The notes below the pieces were generated by a model. The model was not told the origin of the DNA. It searched no databases and saw nothing but the letters and a program-made list of their open reading frames with translations. Made by a program: the position numbers and the translations under genes. Of a DNA stretch of 49,263 nucleotides, positions 18,834-27,628 are shown piece after piece. The stretch's first letter is position 1, and each line of letters starts with the position of its first letter. Source of the DNA: Streptococcus sp. S784/96/1 (GTDB lineage Bacteria; Bacillota; Bacilli; Lactobacillales; Streptococcaceae); NCBI RefSeq assembly GCF_902729355.1, contig NZ_CACVCC010000018.1:1-49263 (forward strand). Reading direction: 5' to 3'.

Positions 18834-20291
18834 ATGAAAAAACAAGTATTTAATCCCTATTTACCAAATTATGAATATCTTCCGGATGGAGAACCAAGAG
18901 TGTTTGGGAATCGCCTTTATATTTATGGAAGTCACGATAGATTTGGAGCAGATTATTATTGTTTAAATGATTATGTTACTTATTCGGCTCCCTTAAATGA
19001 TTTAAGCGACTGGAGATATGAGGGAGTTATCTACCGGAAAACTCAAGATCCTTTTAATGCCGAAGGGAAATTTAGTATGTTTGCACCAGATGTAGTACAA
19101 GGTCCAGATGGTCGATATTATTTGTACTATGGTATGGATTTTTATAGTCGAATTTCTGTAGCAGTTGCTGATAGACCTGTAGGTCCATTTGAATTTTATG
19201 GCAATGTTAAGCACGTAGACGGTGAATTGTATGGTTCTGATCCTATTTGTGATCCTTTCCAATTTGATCCCGCTGTATTAGTAGACGATGATAATCGAGT
19301 TTACCTCTATACAGGTTTTGGACCTGGTAGAGAAGTAGTTGAAAACGTTAAAAAAATGATGGGAATTACTCTGGGTGATACCGGTAATTACGTTGTGGAA
19401 TTGGACCAAGATATGCTTACGATAAAGACAGAACCTAAACAAGTTATCCCAAATCAATGGGATAGTGAAGGAACTGGTTTTGAGGGACATGAGTTTTATG
19501 AAGCTAGTTCTATTCGCAAATTTAGTGGAAAATATTATTTCATTTATTCTTCTGTTTTGAGTCATGAGTTAGCCTTTGCGATGAGTGATAAGCCGACCGA
19601 AGGTTATGTTTATGGTGGCAGTTTACATTCTAATGCTGATTTGGGTGTAAACGGCAATCAAGTGGCGCAGGCTTACTGGGGGAATAATCATGGATCTATT
19701 GTAGATATCAATGGAATCTATTATATTTTTGGGCATCGTCAAACAAATTATAGTGAGTTTTCAAGGCAAGGCATTGCTGAAGTTATTCAAATGAATGAAA
19801 AAGGGTTATTTGAACAAGCAGAGTTAACCAGTTGTGGATTAAATGGTGGACCGCTTCGAGGTTTAGGGACTTATTCAGCAGCGATAGCTTGTAATCTCAT
19901 TGGACCTAAAGGTGCTATGAAAAGTGTCGAAGTTAATTCAGAAGCTTTAAAAGCAATACATCCTTGTTTAACTCAATTTGAGGAAGATAATGAAAAACGT
20001 GAGTCCCAATATATCCATAACCTTTGTGATAGTGCTATCGTAGGCTATAAATATTTTGAATTTAGTTCTCCAAAATGTCTCTCAGTAGAGGTTCGTGGGG
20101 ATGCGAATGGCTATTTTAGCTTTAGTACGGAAAGATTTGGGAAGGAAGTGGCAAGAATAGAGGTTTCTAATAGCTCAGAATGGGTAATTTTAAAGACTAA
20201 TTTCTTAGTTGATTTACAGGGGCAGAAAGCTCTTTATGTCACTTATAAAGGACAGGGAAGTATTGATTTTAAATCAATTACATTTGCTTAA
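18834..20291 (+). CDS. GH43 family enzyme with C-terminal carbohydrate-binding-like domain
   Basis: This 485-residue cytoplasmic protein has a GH43 propeller with base D18 (YLPDGEPRVFG), D145 (QFDPAVLVDDDNRVYLY) and a plausible acid E223 (FYEASSIRK). About 130 C-terminal residues (KYFEFSSPKCLSVEVRGDANGYF...) look like a CBM6-type beta-sandwich. I chose the ATG at 18834 because AAAGGAGAG lies just upstream; the frame is open to 18795 without a site. This branch is distinct from the arabinanases upstream and could be an arabinofuranosidase, beta-xylosidase or galactan-related exo-enzyme. Being co-transcribed with GH42 points to arabinogalactan side chains (inference). Confidence 0.82.
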   Translation: MKKQVFNPYLPNYEYLPDGEPRVFGNRLYIYGSHDRFGADYYCLNDYVTYSAPLNDLSDWRYEGVIYRKTQDPFNAEGKFSMFAPDVVQGPDGRYYLYYGMDFYSRISVAVADRPVGPFEFYGNVKHVDGELYGSDPICDPFQFDPAVLVDDDNRVYLYTGFGPGREVVENVKKMMGITLGDTGNYVVELDQDMLTIKTEPKQVIPNQWDSEGTGFEGHEFYEASSIRKFSGKYYFIYSSVLSHELAFAMSDKPTEGYVYGGSLHSNADLGVNGNQVAQAYWGNNHGSIVDINGIYYIFGHRQTNYSEFSRQGIAEVIQMNEKGLFEQAELTSCGLNGGPLRGLGTYSAAIACNLIGPKGAMKSVEVNSEALKAIHPCLTQFEEDNEKRESQYIHNLCDSAIVGYKYFEFSSPKCLSVEVRGDANGYFSFSTERFGKEVARIEVSNSSEWVILKTNFLVDLQGQKALYVTYKGQGSIDFKSITFA

Positions 20292-20301
20292 GGAGGATGG
20301 T

Positions 20302-22311
20302 ATGAAAGAGATATTATACGGTGCTGCTTATTACGATGAGTATATGCCCTATGATCGCTTAAAAAAAGATATAGCAATGATGTTAAAGGCCGGTATCAAT
20401 GTTGTTCGCATTGCTGAGTCAACTTGGTCCACCTATGAAAAAGAACCAGGAAAATTTGATTTTTCAAGTGTTATTCGGGTTATTGAAGCTATGAAAGAAG
20501 CCGGTATTAAAGTGATTATAGGAACACCAACTTATGCTGTTCCATCTTGGCTGATATCACTGGATCCGACAGTTATGGTTGAGCGAAAAGGAAGTGGTCG
20601 TGCCATTTACGGTATGCGACAATCAATGGATATTACCAACAAGACTTATCTTCATTATGCAGAGCGAATTATTAGAGAGCTGATGAAGGTATCTGCTAAT
20701 TATGATAATGTGATTGGGTTTCAAATTGATAATGAGACAAAAGCATATGGAACATCTAGTAAAAATGTTCAAGTGGGTTTTGTTCAGTATCTGAAAAAAC
20801 AATTTCATAATGATATTGAAGCCATGAATAAGGCGTTTGGGTTTGATTACTGGAGTAATCGAGTAGATTCTTGGGAGAATTTTCCTAATGTTAACGGAAC
20901 TATCAATGGAAGTTTAGGTGCAGAGTTTGAAAAGTACCAGCGTTTATTAGTTGATGACTTTCTTCAGTGGCAGGCAGATATTGTGTCAGAATATGCTAGA
21001 GATGATCAATTTATTACCCAGAATTTTGATTTTGAGTGGCGAGGATACTCGTATGGTGTTCAACCTGAAGTGAATCACTTTAAAGCTTCTAAAGCTATTA
21101 CGATAGCAGGATGCGATATCTATCATCCAGCACAGGATAAATTAACAGGATTAGAAATTGCCTTTTGTGGAGATAGTACGCGTCAGTTAAAGAAAACTAA
21201 TTATCTCGTTCTAGAGACGCAAGCTCAAGGCTTTTCTAACATGATGCCTTATCGTAATCAACTTATTCTTAATGCTTATAGTCATTTAGCGAGTGGTGCA
21301 AATGCGGTTATGTATTGGCATTGGCACTCTATTCATAATTCTGCTGAGTCCTATTGGAGAGGCCTTTTAGCTCATGATTTTGCTGAAAACAAAACCTATC
21401 AAGAAGCAGTTGTTGTCGGTAATGAATTGAAACGTTTATCATCGAAGTTAGTTAATTTGAAAAAGACCAATCAAGTAGCCTTATTAATTAGTAACGAAGC
21501 TTTAACCGCTTTAAAATGGTTCCCGATTGATATTAAATCCGATTTTTCATCTACACTATCTTACAATGATATTGTTAGAGCTTATTATAGGGCTCTTTAT
21601 AGTCTAAATATTGAATGTGATATAGTTTCAGTAGATTCAGATGACTGGCAAAATTATGAAGTGCTTGTTGTTCCATCACTATATGCAGCACCAGATGATG
21701 TTTATGAACGCTTATCATATTACGTAGAGTCAGGTGGGAAACTGTTGATGAGTTTCAAATCAGCTGTTGCTGATGAGTATGTAACCATTTCACATGAAGG
21801 AACACCTCATAAATTACAAGAGGTTTTAGGGTTATCTTATAACCAATTTGCATCTCCTACAGGCCAAACCCTATCTACGAGCTATTTTGAAAATGGTGGT
21901 GTAGTTGAAGGATTTTTAGAATTTCTACAACCAACAACTGCTCAGATATTAGCAGAGTATGAAGATAGTCAATGGTATGATAATGTAGCTATCACGGTTA
22001 ATCATTTTGGTAAAGGGAAAGCAGTGTATGTAGGATGTCATGTTGATGAAAAATCTCTTATGAAGATTATTGAAAAAATTTTTGAAGATCAATTTAATTA
22101 TGACTTATCAAAATATCAATTCCCTATTATTGTCAAAAAGGGAAAAAATGATTTTGGTAAATTAGTGACCTATTTGTTGAATTATTCCGATCATACCCAG
22201 CAGGTTGTTGCAGAACAATCAGGTTTAGACTTAAGAAATGGCCGACAGATTTTAGAGGGACAACTACTTAGTATTGCCTCTTGGGATGTTATTATTTTGG
22301 AAGAAAATTAA
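20302..22311 (+). CDS. GH42 beta-galactosidase (or alpha-L-arabinopyranosidase)
   Basis: This 669-residue protein matches GH42: barrel start YGAAYYDEYMPYDRLKKDI, acid/base E145 in QIDNETKAYG, nucleophile E305 in VLETQAQGFSN, then a trimerisation domain (LLISNEALTALKWFP...) and a small C-terminal domain. There is no signal peptide. I chose the ATG at 20302 because AAGGAGG lies 5 bases upstream and the longer frame overlaps the previous gene. GH42 enzymes typically act on galacto-oligosaccharides from arabinogalactan rather than lactose, which suits this neighbourhood. Some family members are arabinopyranosidases, which sequence alone cannot exclude. Confidence 0.9.
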   Translation: MKEILYGAAYYDEYMPYDRLKKDIAMMLKAGINVVRIAESTWSTYEKEPGKFDFSSVIRVIEAMKEAGIKVIIGTPTYAVPSWLISLDPTVMVERKGSGRAIYGMRQSMDITNKTYLHYAERIIRELMKVSANYDNVIGFQIDNETKAYGTSSKNVQVGFVQYLKKQFHNDIEAMNKAFGFDYWSNRVDSWENFPNVNGTINGSLGAEFEKYQRLLVDDFLQWQADIVSEYARDDQFITQNFDFEWRGYSYGVQPEVNHFKASKAITIAGCDIYHPAQDKLTGLEIAFCGDSTRQLKKTNYLVLETQAQGFSNMMPYRNQLILNAYSHLASGANAVMYWHWHSIHNSAESYWRGLLAHDFAENKTYQEAVVVGNELKRLSSKLVNLKKTNQVALLISNEALTALKWFPIDIKSDFSSTLSYNDIVRAYYRALYSLNIECDIVSVDSDDWQNYEVLVVPSLYAAPDDVYERLSYYVESGGKLLMSFKSAVADEYVTISHEGTPHKLQEVLGLSYNQFASPTGQTLSTSYFENGGVVEGFLEFLQPTTAQILAEYEDSQWYDNVAITVNHFGKGKAVYVGCHVDEKSLMKIIEKIFEDQFNYDLSKYQFPIIVKKGKNDFGKLVTYLLNYSDHTQQVVAEQSGLDLRNGRQILEGQLLSIASWDVIILEEN

Positions 22312-22335
22312 TCAATATTATTAAAAGGAGTTTTA

Positions 22336-23736
22336 ATGATGGCAACAAAGAAAGAGTTTGGAATGACTTATAATCCAGATCCGCAAAGTAAACTTAGTTT
22401 TCTAGAACGTTTTGCTTATGGGACAGGTGACTTTGCAGGAAATATTGTTTATTCTGCGATTTCGATATTTTTAGTTTTTTATTACACAGATGTTGTTCAT
22501 GCGGATGCTGCAGCTGTGGGTACCATAATGTTAGTTTCACGGATATTTGATGGTATTAGTGATATTATCATGGGGATTATTGTCGATCGTACGAAGTCAA
22601 AATTTGGTAAAGCTCGTGTATGGTTAGCTCGACTAGCTATTCCTTACGCTCTCAGTGCCGTTATCTTGTTTTCAGTACCGACAAATGCTAGTAATACCTT
22701 TAAGCTGATTTATATCTTTTTAAGCTATAATTTAGTATCAACAGTTATTTTCACAGCTATTAACGTTCCTTACGCAACAATGAATGCAATGATGACGCAA
22801 AATCAGTATGAGAGAACGTTATTAGGAACCTTTCGGATGTTATTAGCAACTGCTGGAACATTATTTATTAATACCTTTACCTTAAAAGTTGTTAATGCCT
22901 TTGGCGGAGATGCGAAAGCTTGGACACTAACATTTGTTGTGTTCGGGGTTTTATCAATTGTTATTTTCCTATTTTCATTCTTTTTCACTCATGAACGTGT
23001 TATTGAGGAACAAAATAGTGACACACCGAAAGCTAATATAGCTCAAGAATTTGGAGCCTTATTAAAAAATAAATATTGGTTAATTGTAGCGCTTGTTGTT
23101 TTTATCATGTATTTTTCTCTAACTGTAGGTGGTGGAACGGCTATTTATTATGCTAAAGCAGTTCTCAATGATCAAAACCTAGTAGGACCACTTGGAAATG
23201 CGACAACAATAGCACAAATTGCAACAATGTTTGTGGCAGCTCCTCTATTTGTTAAACGCATGGGGAAAGGTAAAGCCATGGTTTTGGGAATGTCGATATC
23301 CGCAATTGGATATTTGATGACAGCCCTAGTTGGAGCAAATTACACATTGATTATGGTTTCAAATGTTATAAAGGGTATCGGTAACGGTTTTGCAGCTTCA
23401 TGTATGTGGGGAATGCTTTCAGATACCATTGAGTATGGTGAATGGAAAACAGGAATTCGCAGTGCAGGGCTTGCAAATGCTGCCTCTTCATTTGGTTCAA
23501 AAGTGGGTTCAGGTGTAGCGGGAGCTGTTCTTGGTTGGGTAATGGCTGCCGGTGGATATGACGCGACGGCAGCAACGCAATCTGCAAGTGCAGTAGCGGC
23601 AGTAAGCACCTTATATATCTATCTTCCGCTTGCTATCAGTGTCATTTCGGCTGTCGTTCTTCTAGTATTCTACAAATTAGATAAGGAATATGATGGCATT
23701 ATCGCAGATTTAGAAGTGCGTAAGGGCATTAAATAG
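22336..23736 (+). CDS. GPH-family sugar:cation symporter
   Basis: This 466-residue membrane protein has about 12 transmembrane segments. The opening LSFLERFAYGTGDFAGNIVYSAISIFLVFYYTDV and IVDRTKSKFGKARVWLARL are typical of the glycoside-pentoside-hexuronide (MelB/XynB-like) family. It imports a sugar or oligosaccharide with H+ or Na+. AAAAGGAG precedes the tandem ATGATG; either can be the start. It follows the GH42 by 24 bases, so it likely brings in the GH42/GH43 substrate and complements the two ABC importers. Confidence 0.9.
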   Translation: MMATKKEFGMTYNPDPQSKLSFLERFAYGTGDFAGNIVYSAISIFLVFYYTDVVHADAAAVGTIMLVSRIFDGISDIIMGIIVDRTKSKFGKARVWLARLAIPYALSAVILFSVPTNASNTFKLIYIFLSYNLVSTVIFTAINVPYATMNAMMTQNQYERTLLGTFRMLLATAGTLFINTFTLKVVNAFGGDAKAWTLTFVVFGVLSIVIFLFSFFFTHERVIEEQNSDTPKANIAQEFGALLKNKYWLIVALVVFIMYFSLTVGGGTAIYYAKAVLNDQNLVGPLGNATTIAQIATMFVAAPLFVKRMGKGKAMVLGMSISAIGYLMTALVGANYTLIMVSNVIKGIGNGFAASCMWGMLSDTIEYGEWKTGIRSAGLANAASSFGSKVGSGVAGAVLGWVMAAGGYDATAATQSASAVAAVSTLYIYLPLAISVISAVVLLVFYKLDKEYDGIIADLEVRKGIK

Positions 23737-23751
23737 TATAATAGATAATAT

Positions 23752-23802
23752 AAAAAGAATACTCTCTCGTTACGTCTCACTAATGAAAGGGAGTAGCTTT
23801 TT
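23752..23802 (+). terminator. Terminator-like hairpin between transporter and ROK kinase
   Basis: AAAAGAATACTCTC and GGGAGTAGCTTTTT pair with a few mismatches and G-T pairs around a loop, ending in T-rich sequence. It may only partly stop transcription before the ROK gene. Confidence 0.6.
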
Positions 23803-23826
23803 AACATGATGAAGGAGATAATAATC

Positions 23827-24732
23827 ATGAAAGATTATTTAAGCATTGATATTGGGGGAACTCAGATTAAGTATGCCCTTATTGATAGGTCTGGGAACAT
23901 TATTGAAAAATCAAATAGGTCGACTCCTGATAACTTACCTCATTTTTTAGAGGCGATTGATTCTTTGGTTACGCATTATAAATCAAGGATCAGAGGTGTG
24001 GCTATCAGTTGTCCAGGTAAAGTTGATAGCAAAGAAGGGATTATTTATTTCGGGGGTTCGTTACCTTTTTTGCATGGTTTAAATTTACCAGAATACTTAT
24101 TAGAACATTACGATTTACCTACCACGGTGATTAATGATGGCAAAGCAGCCGCTCTTTCAGAATTGTGGCGTGGAAATTTACAAGGGATTGAAAACGGCTT
24201 AGCCTTAATTCTTGGAACAGGAGTTGGTGGAGGTATTATTTCTAAGGGAGAATTGCTCCAAGGAACTCACTTTCAAGCGGGAGAGTTAAGCTTTACAGCT
24301 GTACCAGTAAGACCCTTCGATTTTCAAAATATTTATGGGGTAAAAGGCTCCGCTGTTAGAATGATTGAGACCTGTGCAGAGATTCTTGGTTTGGAAGATA
24401 CTAAAGATGGGATGACTGTGTTTAAAGCGATCAGTCAGAAAGATGGACGTGTCTATCCTATTTTTAGAGATTACTGTCAGGGTATTGCTTATTTGATTTA
24501 CAATGTTCAAGCTGTATTAGACATGGCGCGCGTTGTCGTAGGTGGAGGGATTAGTGTTCAAGAGATTGTTATTGAAGAAATTAGAAATCAATATCAGATC
24601 ATTTTACAAAAACTAGGAGATTTTTCACAAATGATTACCCCAGTGGAGATTATGCCATGTGCTTTTCATAATGAAGCTAATCTATTAGGAGCTTTATATC
24701 AATTTTTATTAACTGTTGAAGGGAACCACTAG
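23827..24732 (+). CDS. ROK-family sugar kinase-like protein
   Basis: This 301-residue protein has the ATP/phosphate motif LSIDIGGTQIKYALID and the catalytic Asp region TTVINDGKAAALSEL, with GTGVGGGIISKGELLQG. There is no DNA-binding domain at the N-terminus, so it is a kinase rather than a repressor. The usual ROK zinc motif CxCGxxGCxE is missing; the region reads VPVRPFDFQNIYGVKGSAVRM, as in streptococcal and BglK-like ROK proteins. I chose the ATG at 23827 (MKDYLSIDIGG) because AAGGAGA lies at 23812-23818. It lies behind the GPH transporter and may phosphorylate a monosaccharide or disaccharide released or imported by this unit. Substrate unknown. Confidence 0.8.
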   Translation: MKDYLSIDIGGTQIKYALIDRSGNIIEKSNRSTPDNLPHFLEAIDSLVTHYKSRIRGVAISCPGKVDSKEGIIYFGGSLPFLHGLNLPEYLLEHYDLPTTVINDGKAAALSELWRGNLQGIENGLALILGTGVGGGIISKGELLQGTHFQAGELSFTAVPVRPFDFQNIYGVKGSAVRMIETCAEILGLEDTKDGMTVFKAISQKDGRVYPIFRDYCQGIAYLIYNVQAVLDMARVVVGGGISVQEIVIEEIRNQYQIILQKLGDFSQMITPVEIMPCAFHNEANLLGALYQFLLTVEGNH

Positions 24733-24777
24733 AGCACTTACATGACTATGGCTTTAAAAAAATTGCTGATATTATGA

Positions 24778-24918
24778 ATGCCAAAAGTGATTATTTTGTT
24801 TTTAATGATAATGACTTTTGCTTTGACAGGGGGAGCTCTTTTAATATTATTGTGTATTACTATAAATGATCCGATATATAAATATAGAAAGATTTTACCT
24901 TTGATTCCTAGAAAATGA
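24778..24918 (+). CDS. Possible small membrane peptide
   Basis: This is a 46-codon ORF, MPKVIILFLMIMTFALTGG..., with one long hydrophobic segment and a basic C-terminus (YKYRK...RK). There is no clear ribosome site and I recognise no family. It could be a true small membrane protein, a leftover of a decayed gene, or chance in AT-rich DNA. The rest of 24733-25024 holds only the trxA promoter. Confidence 0.25.
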   Translation: MPKVIILFLMIMTFALTGGALLILLCITINDPIYKYRKILPLIPRK

Positions 24919-24935
24919 TTTTCCGTATCAGAAAT

Positions 24936-24964
24936 TTGTCATTCTAATGATTTTAGGTTATGAT
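24936..24964 (+). promoter_or_regulatory. Promoter of trxA
   Basis: TTGTCA (24936-24941), a 17-base spacer and TATGAT (24959-24964) lie about 60 bases ahead of the trxA start. Confidence 0.65.
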
Positions 24965-25024
24965 AAAGTCACAAAGTTAGGTCAGTAGCTCTGCTATTTT
25001 CCTAAAGAGAAAGGAACAAATAAA

Positions 25025-25342
25025 ATGGCAAAAAATATTACAGATGCAACGTTTGAGGCAGAAACAAGTGAAGGTCTTGTTTTGGTTGACTTTTGGGCAA
25101 CATGGTGTGGTCCATGTTTGATGCAAGCACCAATCTTGGAGCAGTTATCAAACGAATTGAGCGAAGATGAACTTAAAATCGTCAAAATTGATGTGGATGA
25201 AAATCCAGCAACAGCTCAAAAATTTGGCATCATGTCAATCCCAACACTCCTCTTCAAAAAAGATGGACAAGTGGTCAAACAAGTGGCAGGTGTGCATACA
25301 AAACAACAACTTCTAGCAATCGTAGAAGAATTGAGCGCTTAA
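25025..25342 (+). CDS. trxA: Thioredoxin
   Basis: This 105-residue cytoplasmic disulfide reductase has the redox site W27-C28-G-P-C31 (ATWCGPC), the cis-proline motif MSIPTL and the C-terminal helix, all at standard places and length. It has its own promoter and terminator, so it is a housekeeping gene standing between the arabinose/galactose blocks and the xylose locus. AAAGGAAC upstream serves as ribosome site. Confidence 0.96.
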   Translation: MAKNITDATFEAETSEGLVLVDFWATWCGPCLMQAPILEQLSNELSEDELKIVKIDVDENPATAQKFGIMSIPTLLFKKDGQVVKQVAGVHTKQQLLAIVEELSA

Positions 25343-25360
25343 AGTCTTAATAAGTTTATA

Positions 25361-25396
25361 AAAAAATCTTAGAGCGTGTGAGTTCTAAGATTTTTT
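25361..25396 (+). terminator. Terminator of trxA
   Basis: AAAAAATCTTAGA pairs perfectly with TCTAAGATTTTTT around a 10-base loop. The decayed group II intron appears to begin right after the last T of this tract. Confidence 0.92.
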
Positions 25397-25502
25397 GCGT
25401 ACGACGGCATATCGTACATCTGAGGTGCAAGTCCTCCGTGGGCATCCGCTGAAGGTAGAACCCAATAGCGACTCTGCATCCTGACTATCGTGAGGTAGCG
25501 GA

Positions 25503-25636
25503 TTGAGGTTGGGGAAAAACTCAAATTTCCGCCTTGCTATTGAAAATTGAACAAAATAAAATGGCTTAGAATCAACGTTTTTTGACGACGTTACTCTAAG
25601 CCATTTGCTATTTTTTAGACTTTTGCCCAGCCTCAA
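25503..25636. repeat. MITE-like element with imperfect terminal inverted repeats, inserted in the intron
   Basis: The ends TTGAGGTTGGGGAAAA and TTTTGCCCAGCCTCAA are imperfect inverted repeats (2 mismatches in 16). The interior holds a long palindrome at 25559-25606 (AAATGGCTTAGA...TCTAAGCCATTT). GAGGCTGGG...-type ends are familiar from streptococcal IS-derived repeats. It interrupts the 5' half of the intron remnant. Confidence 0.65.
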
Positions 25637-26068
25637 GTCTGACGTTAGAAATTGTAACCGTCAGAGGAAGGGATAGCGAAATCGTGGCTCTACGAACAGA
25701 AACGTGATATCAAGGCGTAAATAGGGGATGAGGAGGCCCAAAACTCTAAAGTCCAAAAAGGTGGTCGTAACCTATGTGCGTAAATCACGAGAGTAATTGA
25801 AGTCGGACTAAGTTCTGTGTGAAAAAGATAATTCTTTCTAGAGTCTCAGGACTCTTCGTCGGAATTCCTATTTTCACTTAGACCTTTTAACGTCCTCATA
25901 TCTTGTGTAAACGAGGAAAGATGTACGACTTATCCCGTGAGGTCTCGTGAGCGTCAGTTAGACGTAGTAACAACGAACCATAAGATGTTATTCTAGGTCA
26001 TAGTAGTGATGAAGCTCATGTAATAAGAACAGAGAGAAGGATCGAACGATTAAATGATTATCTATCTA

Positions 26069-26172
26069 ATACTCAAAGAAAATCAAAATCAGACTAGGCG
26101 GTAAGCCGTAGATAGTACTGGAGTACAGCAAGGTGAAAGAAACGACGTATTATTTTGATTTTCAAAGAGTAT
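26069..26172. repeat. RUP-like miniature repeat (104 bp)
   Basis: Terminal inverted repeats ATACTCAAAGAAAATC... and ...GATTTTCAAAGAGTAT differ by only two bases over 21. Length and end sequence resemble the RUP-like family of streptococci, which are mobilised by IS630-type transposases through TA targets. It sits where the intron's reverse transcriptase should begin. Confidence 0.7.
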
Positions 26173-26330
26173 AACTGATTTTGTTTGCCTGACACCTAGT
26201 CTGAAACGATCATATTCGCGGAACGTATATCGAAAGAGGTTGTTCATAAATATAGGACGGTATAGGAAGAACAGAACCTTATACAGATAGATGTGGGAAC
26301 GAGTAGAGTTCTCGCTGAAGTTTAATTGAA

Positions 26331-26360
26331 CCGCTGTGTGCCGAATGGCACGAACGATGG
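26331..26360 (+). ncRNA. Group II intron domain V (catalytic hairpin), degenerate
   Basis: CCGCTGTGTGCC pairs with GGCACGAACGATGG, leaving a 2-base bulge on the 3' strand and a GAAT tetraloop, the layout of domain V. The lower stem carries one C-A mismatch, which suggests an inactive or weakened ribozyme. The adjoining segment to 26394 fits domain VI. Confidence 0.7.
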
Positions 26361-26398
26361 TGTGAGAGAGCCTAGAGAATAGCCTATACTCGATTTAT

Positions 26399-27562
26399 CT
26401 AATCTAAAATGCCTAGTCTGGCATTTTCAATTCCCAAGAAAGTTGAAATAACTTTGGCGGCACCACCATAAAGTGTGGCCATTTCACCTAATTCACTGTT
26501 AGAAATGGTAAGATGTTGTGCAAATCTACTAGGGACTTCTGCTTTTAAAACAGCGATTAGTTCGGGATTTTTTTGGAAGATAGAACTATTGATAATGATT
26601 AAATTAGGGTCGTAAAGCATGGTTAGATCATTCACACCAATAGATAACTCCCAAATTTTTTTATGAACAATACTTCTCACGACAGGATTGTCATTGTTGA
26701 GTTCATGAGTGATTAAGTCAGAATCAACGTTTTGAATATCTGTTTCTGCTGTGAAAAGTTCATAGATTGCTTTATTAGAGGCATATTTTTCTAAACATCC
26801 TCGATTGCCACATGGGCAACGGTGCCCGTTAGGGTAAAGAATAGAGTGACCAATTTCACCAGCTTGACCGTGGGAGCCTGTCTGTAATTCACCTTTTTGG
26901 ATAATACCTGCCCCTATACCTGAGTGGATACTGATGCTAATCATGTTGTCTTGGCTATTTTTTGAAAAAGTATATTCACCCAGAGCAGCTAAGTTAGCTT
27001 CGTTTTCCAAATAGATAGGGTATGAAATAAATTTTTCGAGTTCTTCTTTTAAATTGATTTTATCTAAATCATAGGATGGCGTAAACTGTATTTGATCATC
27101 AAGAACGATACCATGGATACCGAGGCAAATCCCAACAATCCCATGAGTCGTTTTTGGCAAGGACAGTGTTGTTAGTTTATTGATGACATTTAAAGTGGCA
27201 GAGATGACATTTTCTGTGCTTATAGGAGCCTTTTCTTTGACCTGATGTATGGAATGCCCATTGAGATAGGAGAGCATGCCATGAACATAATTACTTCCAA
27301 TATCTACAGACAGAGCAAGCCCAGCTTGGGGGTTGAATGAAAGATTGATTGGTTTACGTCCACCACTTGTTCCAGCATCTCCAATACTACTTTCGAAAAT
27401 AAGCTGTCGCTCGATAAGTGCCGATGTAATAGAAGACACGCTGGCTTTATTTAAGCCAGAGTGGTTAGCAATATTCGCACGTGAAATAGGTTGGTAATTG
27501 ATAATTGTTTTTAAAACGAGAGCTTCATTTTGCTCTCGAATGAGGTATTTATCTGCGATCAT
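26399..27562 (-). CDS. xylR: XylR, ROK-family xylose repressor
   Basis: This 387-residue repressor has an N-terminal winged helix (NYQPISRANIANHSGLNKASVSSITSALIERQLI), then a ROK sugar-binding domain with GGRKPINLSF, DIGSNYVHGML and the zinc motif C-P-CGNRGCLEKYA. It binds operators near xyl promoters and lets go on xylose binding. I chose the ATG at 27562 because AAGGAG lies 10 bases upstream; a TTG two codons earlier is less likely. It is divergent from xylA, the standard Firmicute arrangement. Its stop codon lies within about 5 bases of the intron 3' end, so the intron remnant now forms its downstream region. Confidence 0.92.
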   Translation of the reverse strand: MIADKYLIREQNEALVLKTIINYQPISRANIANHSGLNKASVSSITSALIERQLIFESSIGDAGTSGGRKPINLSFNPQAGLALSVDIGSNYVHGMLSYLNGHSIHQVKEKAPISTENVISATLNVINKLTTLSLPKTTHGIVGICLGIHGIVLDDQIQFTPSYDLDKINLKEELEKFISYPIYLENEANLAALGEYTFSKNSQDNMISISIHSGIGAGIIQKGELQTGSHGQAGEIGHSILYPNGHRCPCGNRGCLEKYASNKAIYELFTAETDIQNVDSDLITHELNNDNPVVRSIVHKKIWELSIGVNDLTMLYDPNLIIINSSIFQKNPELIAVLKAEVPSRFAQHLTISNSELGEMATLYGGAAKVISTFLGIENARLGILD

Positions 27563-27628
27563 AAGCAAAGATCTCCTTAATGTTACTATTAGTTTATACC
27601 AAAGCTAAAAAAAAAACAAGATTTTTCA

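Larger units (their letters stand above)
25397..26394 (+). mobile_element. Decayed group II intron without reverse transcriptase ORF
   Basis: About 1 kb between convergent trxA and xylR contains no gene but reads as a + strand group II intron. The 3' part is the most diagnostic: GAACGAGTAGAGTTCTCGC, then the domain V hairpin at 26331-26360, GTGTGAGAG, and a domain VI-like segment ending ATACTCGAT near 26394. The 5' part has domain I-like pieces (GAGGTGCAAGTCCTCC, GGTGGTCGTAACC, ACTTATCCCGTGAGGTCTCG). The reverse transcriptase/maturase normally in domain IV is gone; a short ATG frame at 26054 ends after about 16 codons. Two miniature repeats are inserted (25503-25636 and 26069-26172). The 5' end lies directly at the T-tract of the trxA terminator, but the consensus GTGYG is not clear there. 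Family motifs are from memory, so exact boundaries are approximate. Confidence 0.72.

Noticed and set aside
23827..24732. ROK-family transcriptional repressor
   Set aside because: The protein begins directly with the sugar-kinase fold (LSIDIGGTQIKYAL) and lacks the N-terminal winged helix present in XylR.
25385..25636. 83-codon frame on the - strand in the intron region
   Set aside because: It runs across the trxA terminator, the intron 5' part and the MITE-like element, has no ribosome site, and its sequence is explained by those repeats.
25397..26398. CRISPR array or tRNA/rRNA cluster in the gene-free kilobase
   Set aside because: No regularly spaced direct repeats and no cloverleaf or rRNA motifs are seen; group II intron domains and two inverted-repeat elements account for most of it.
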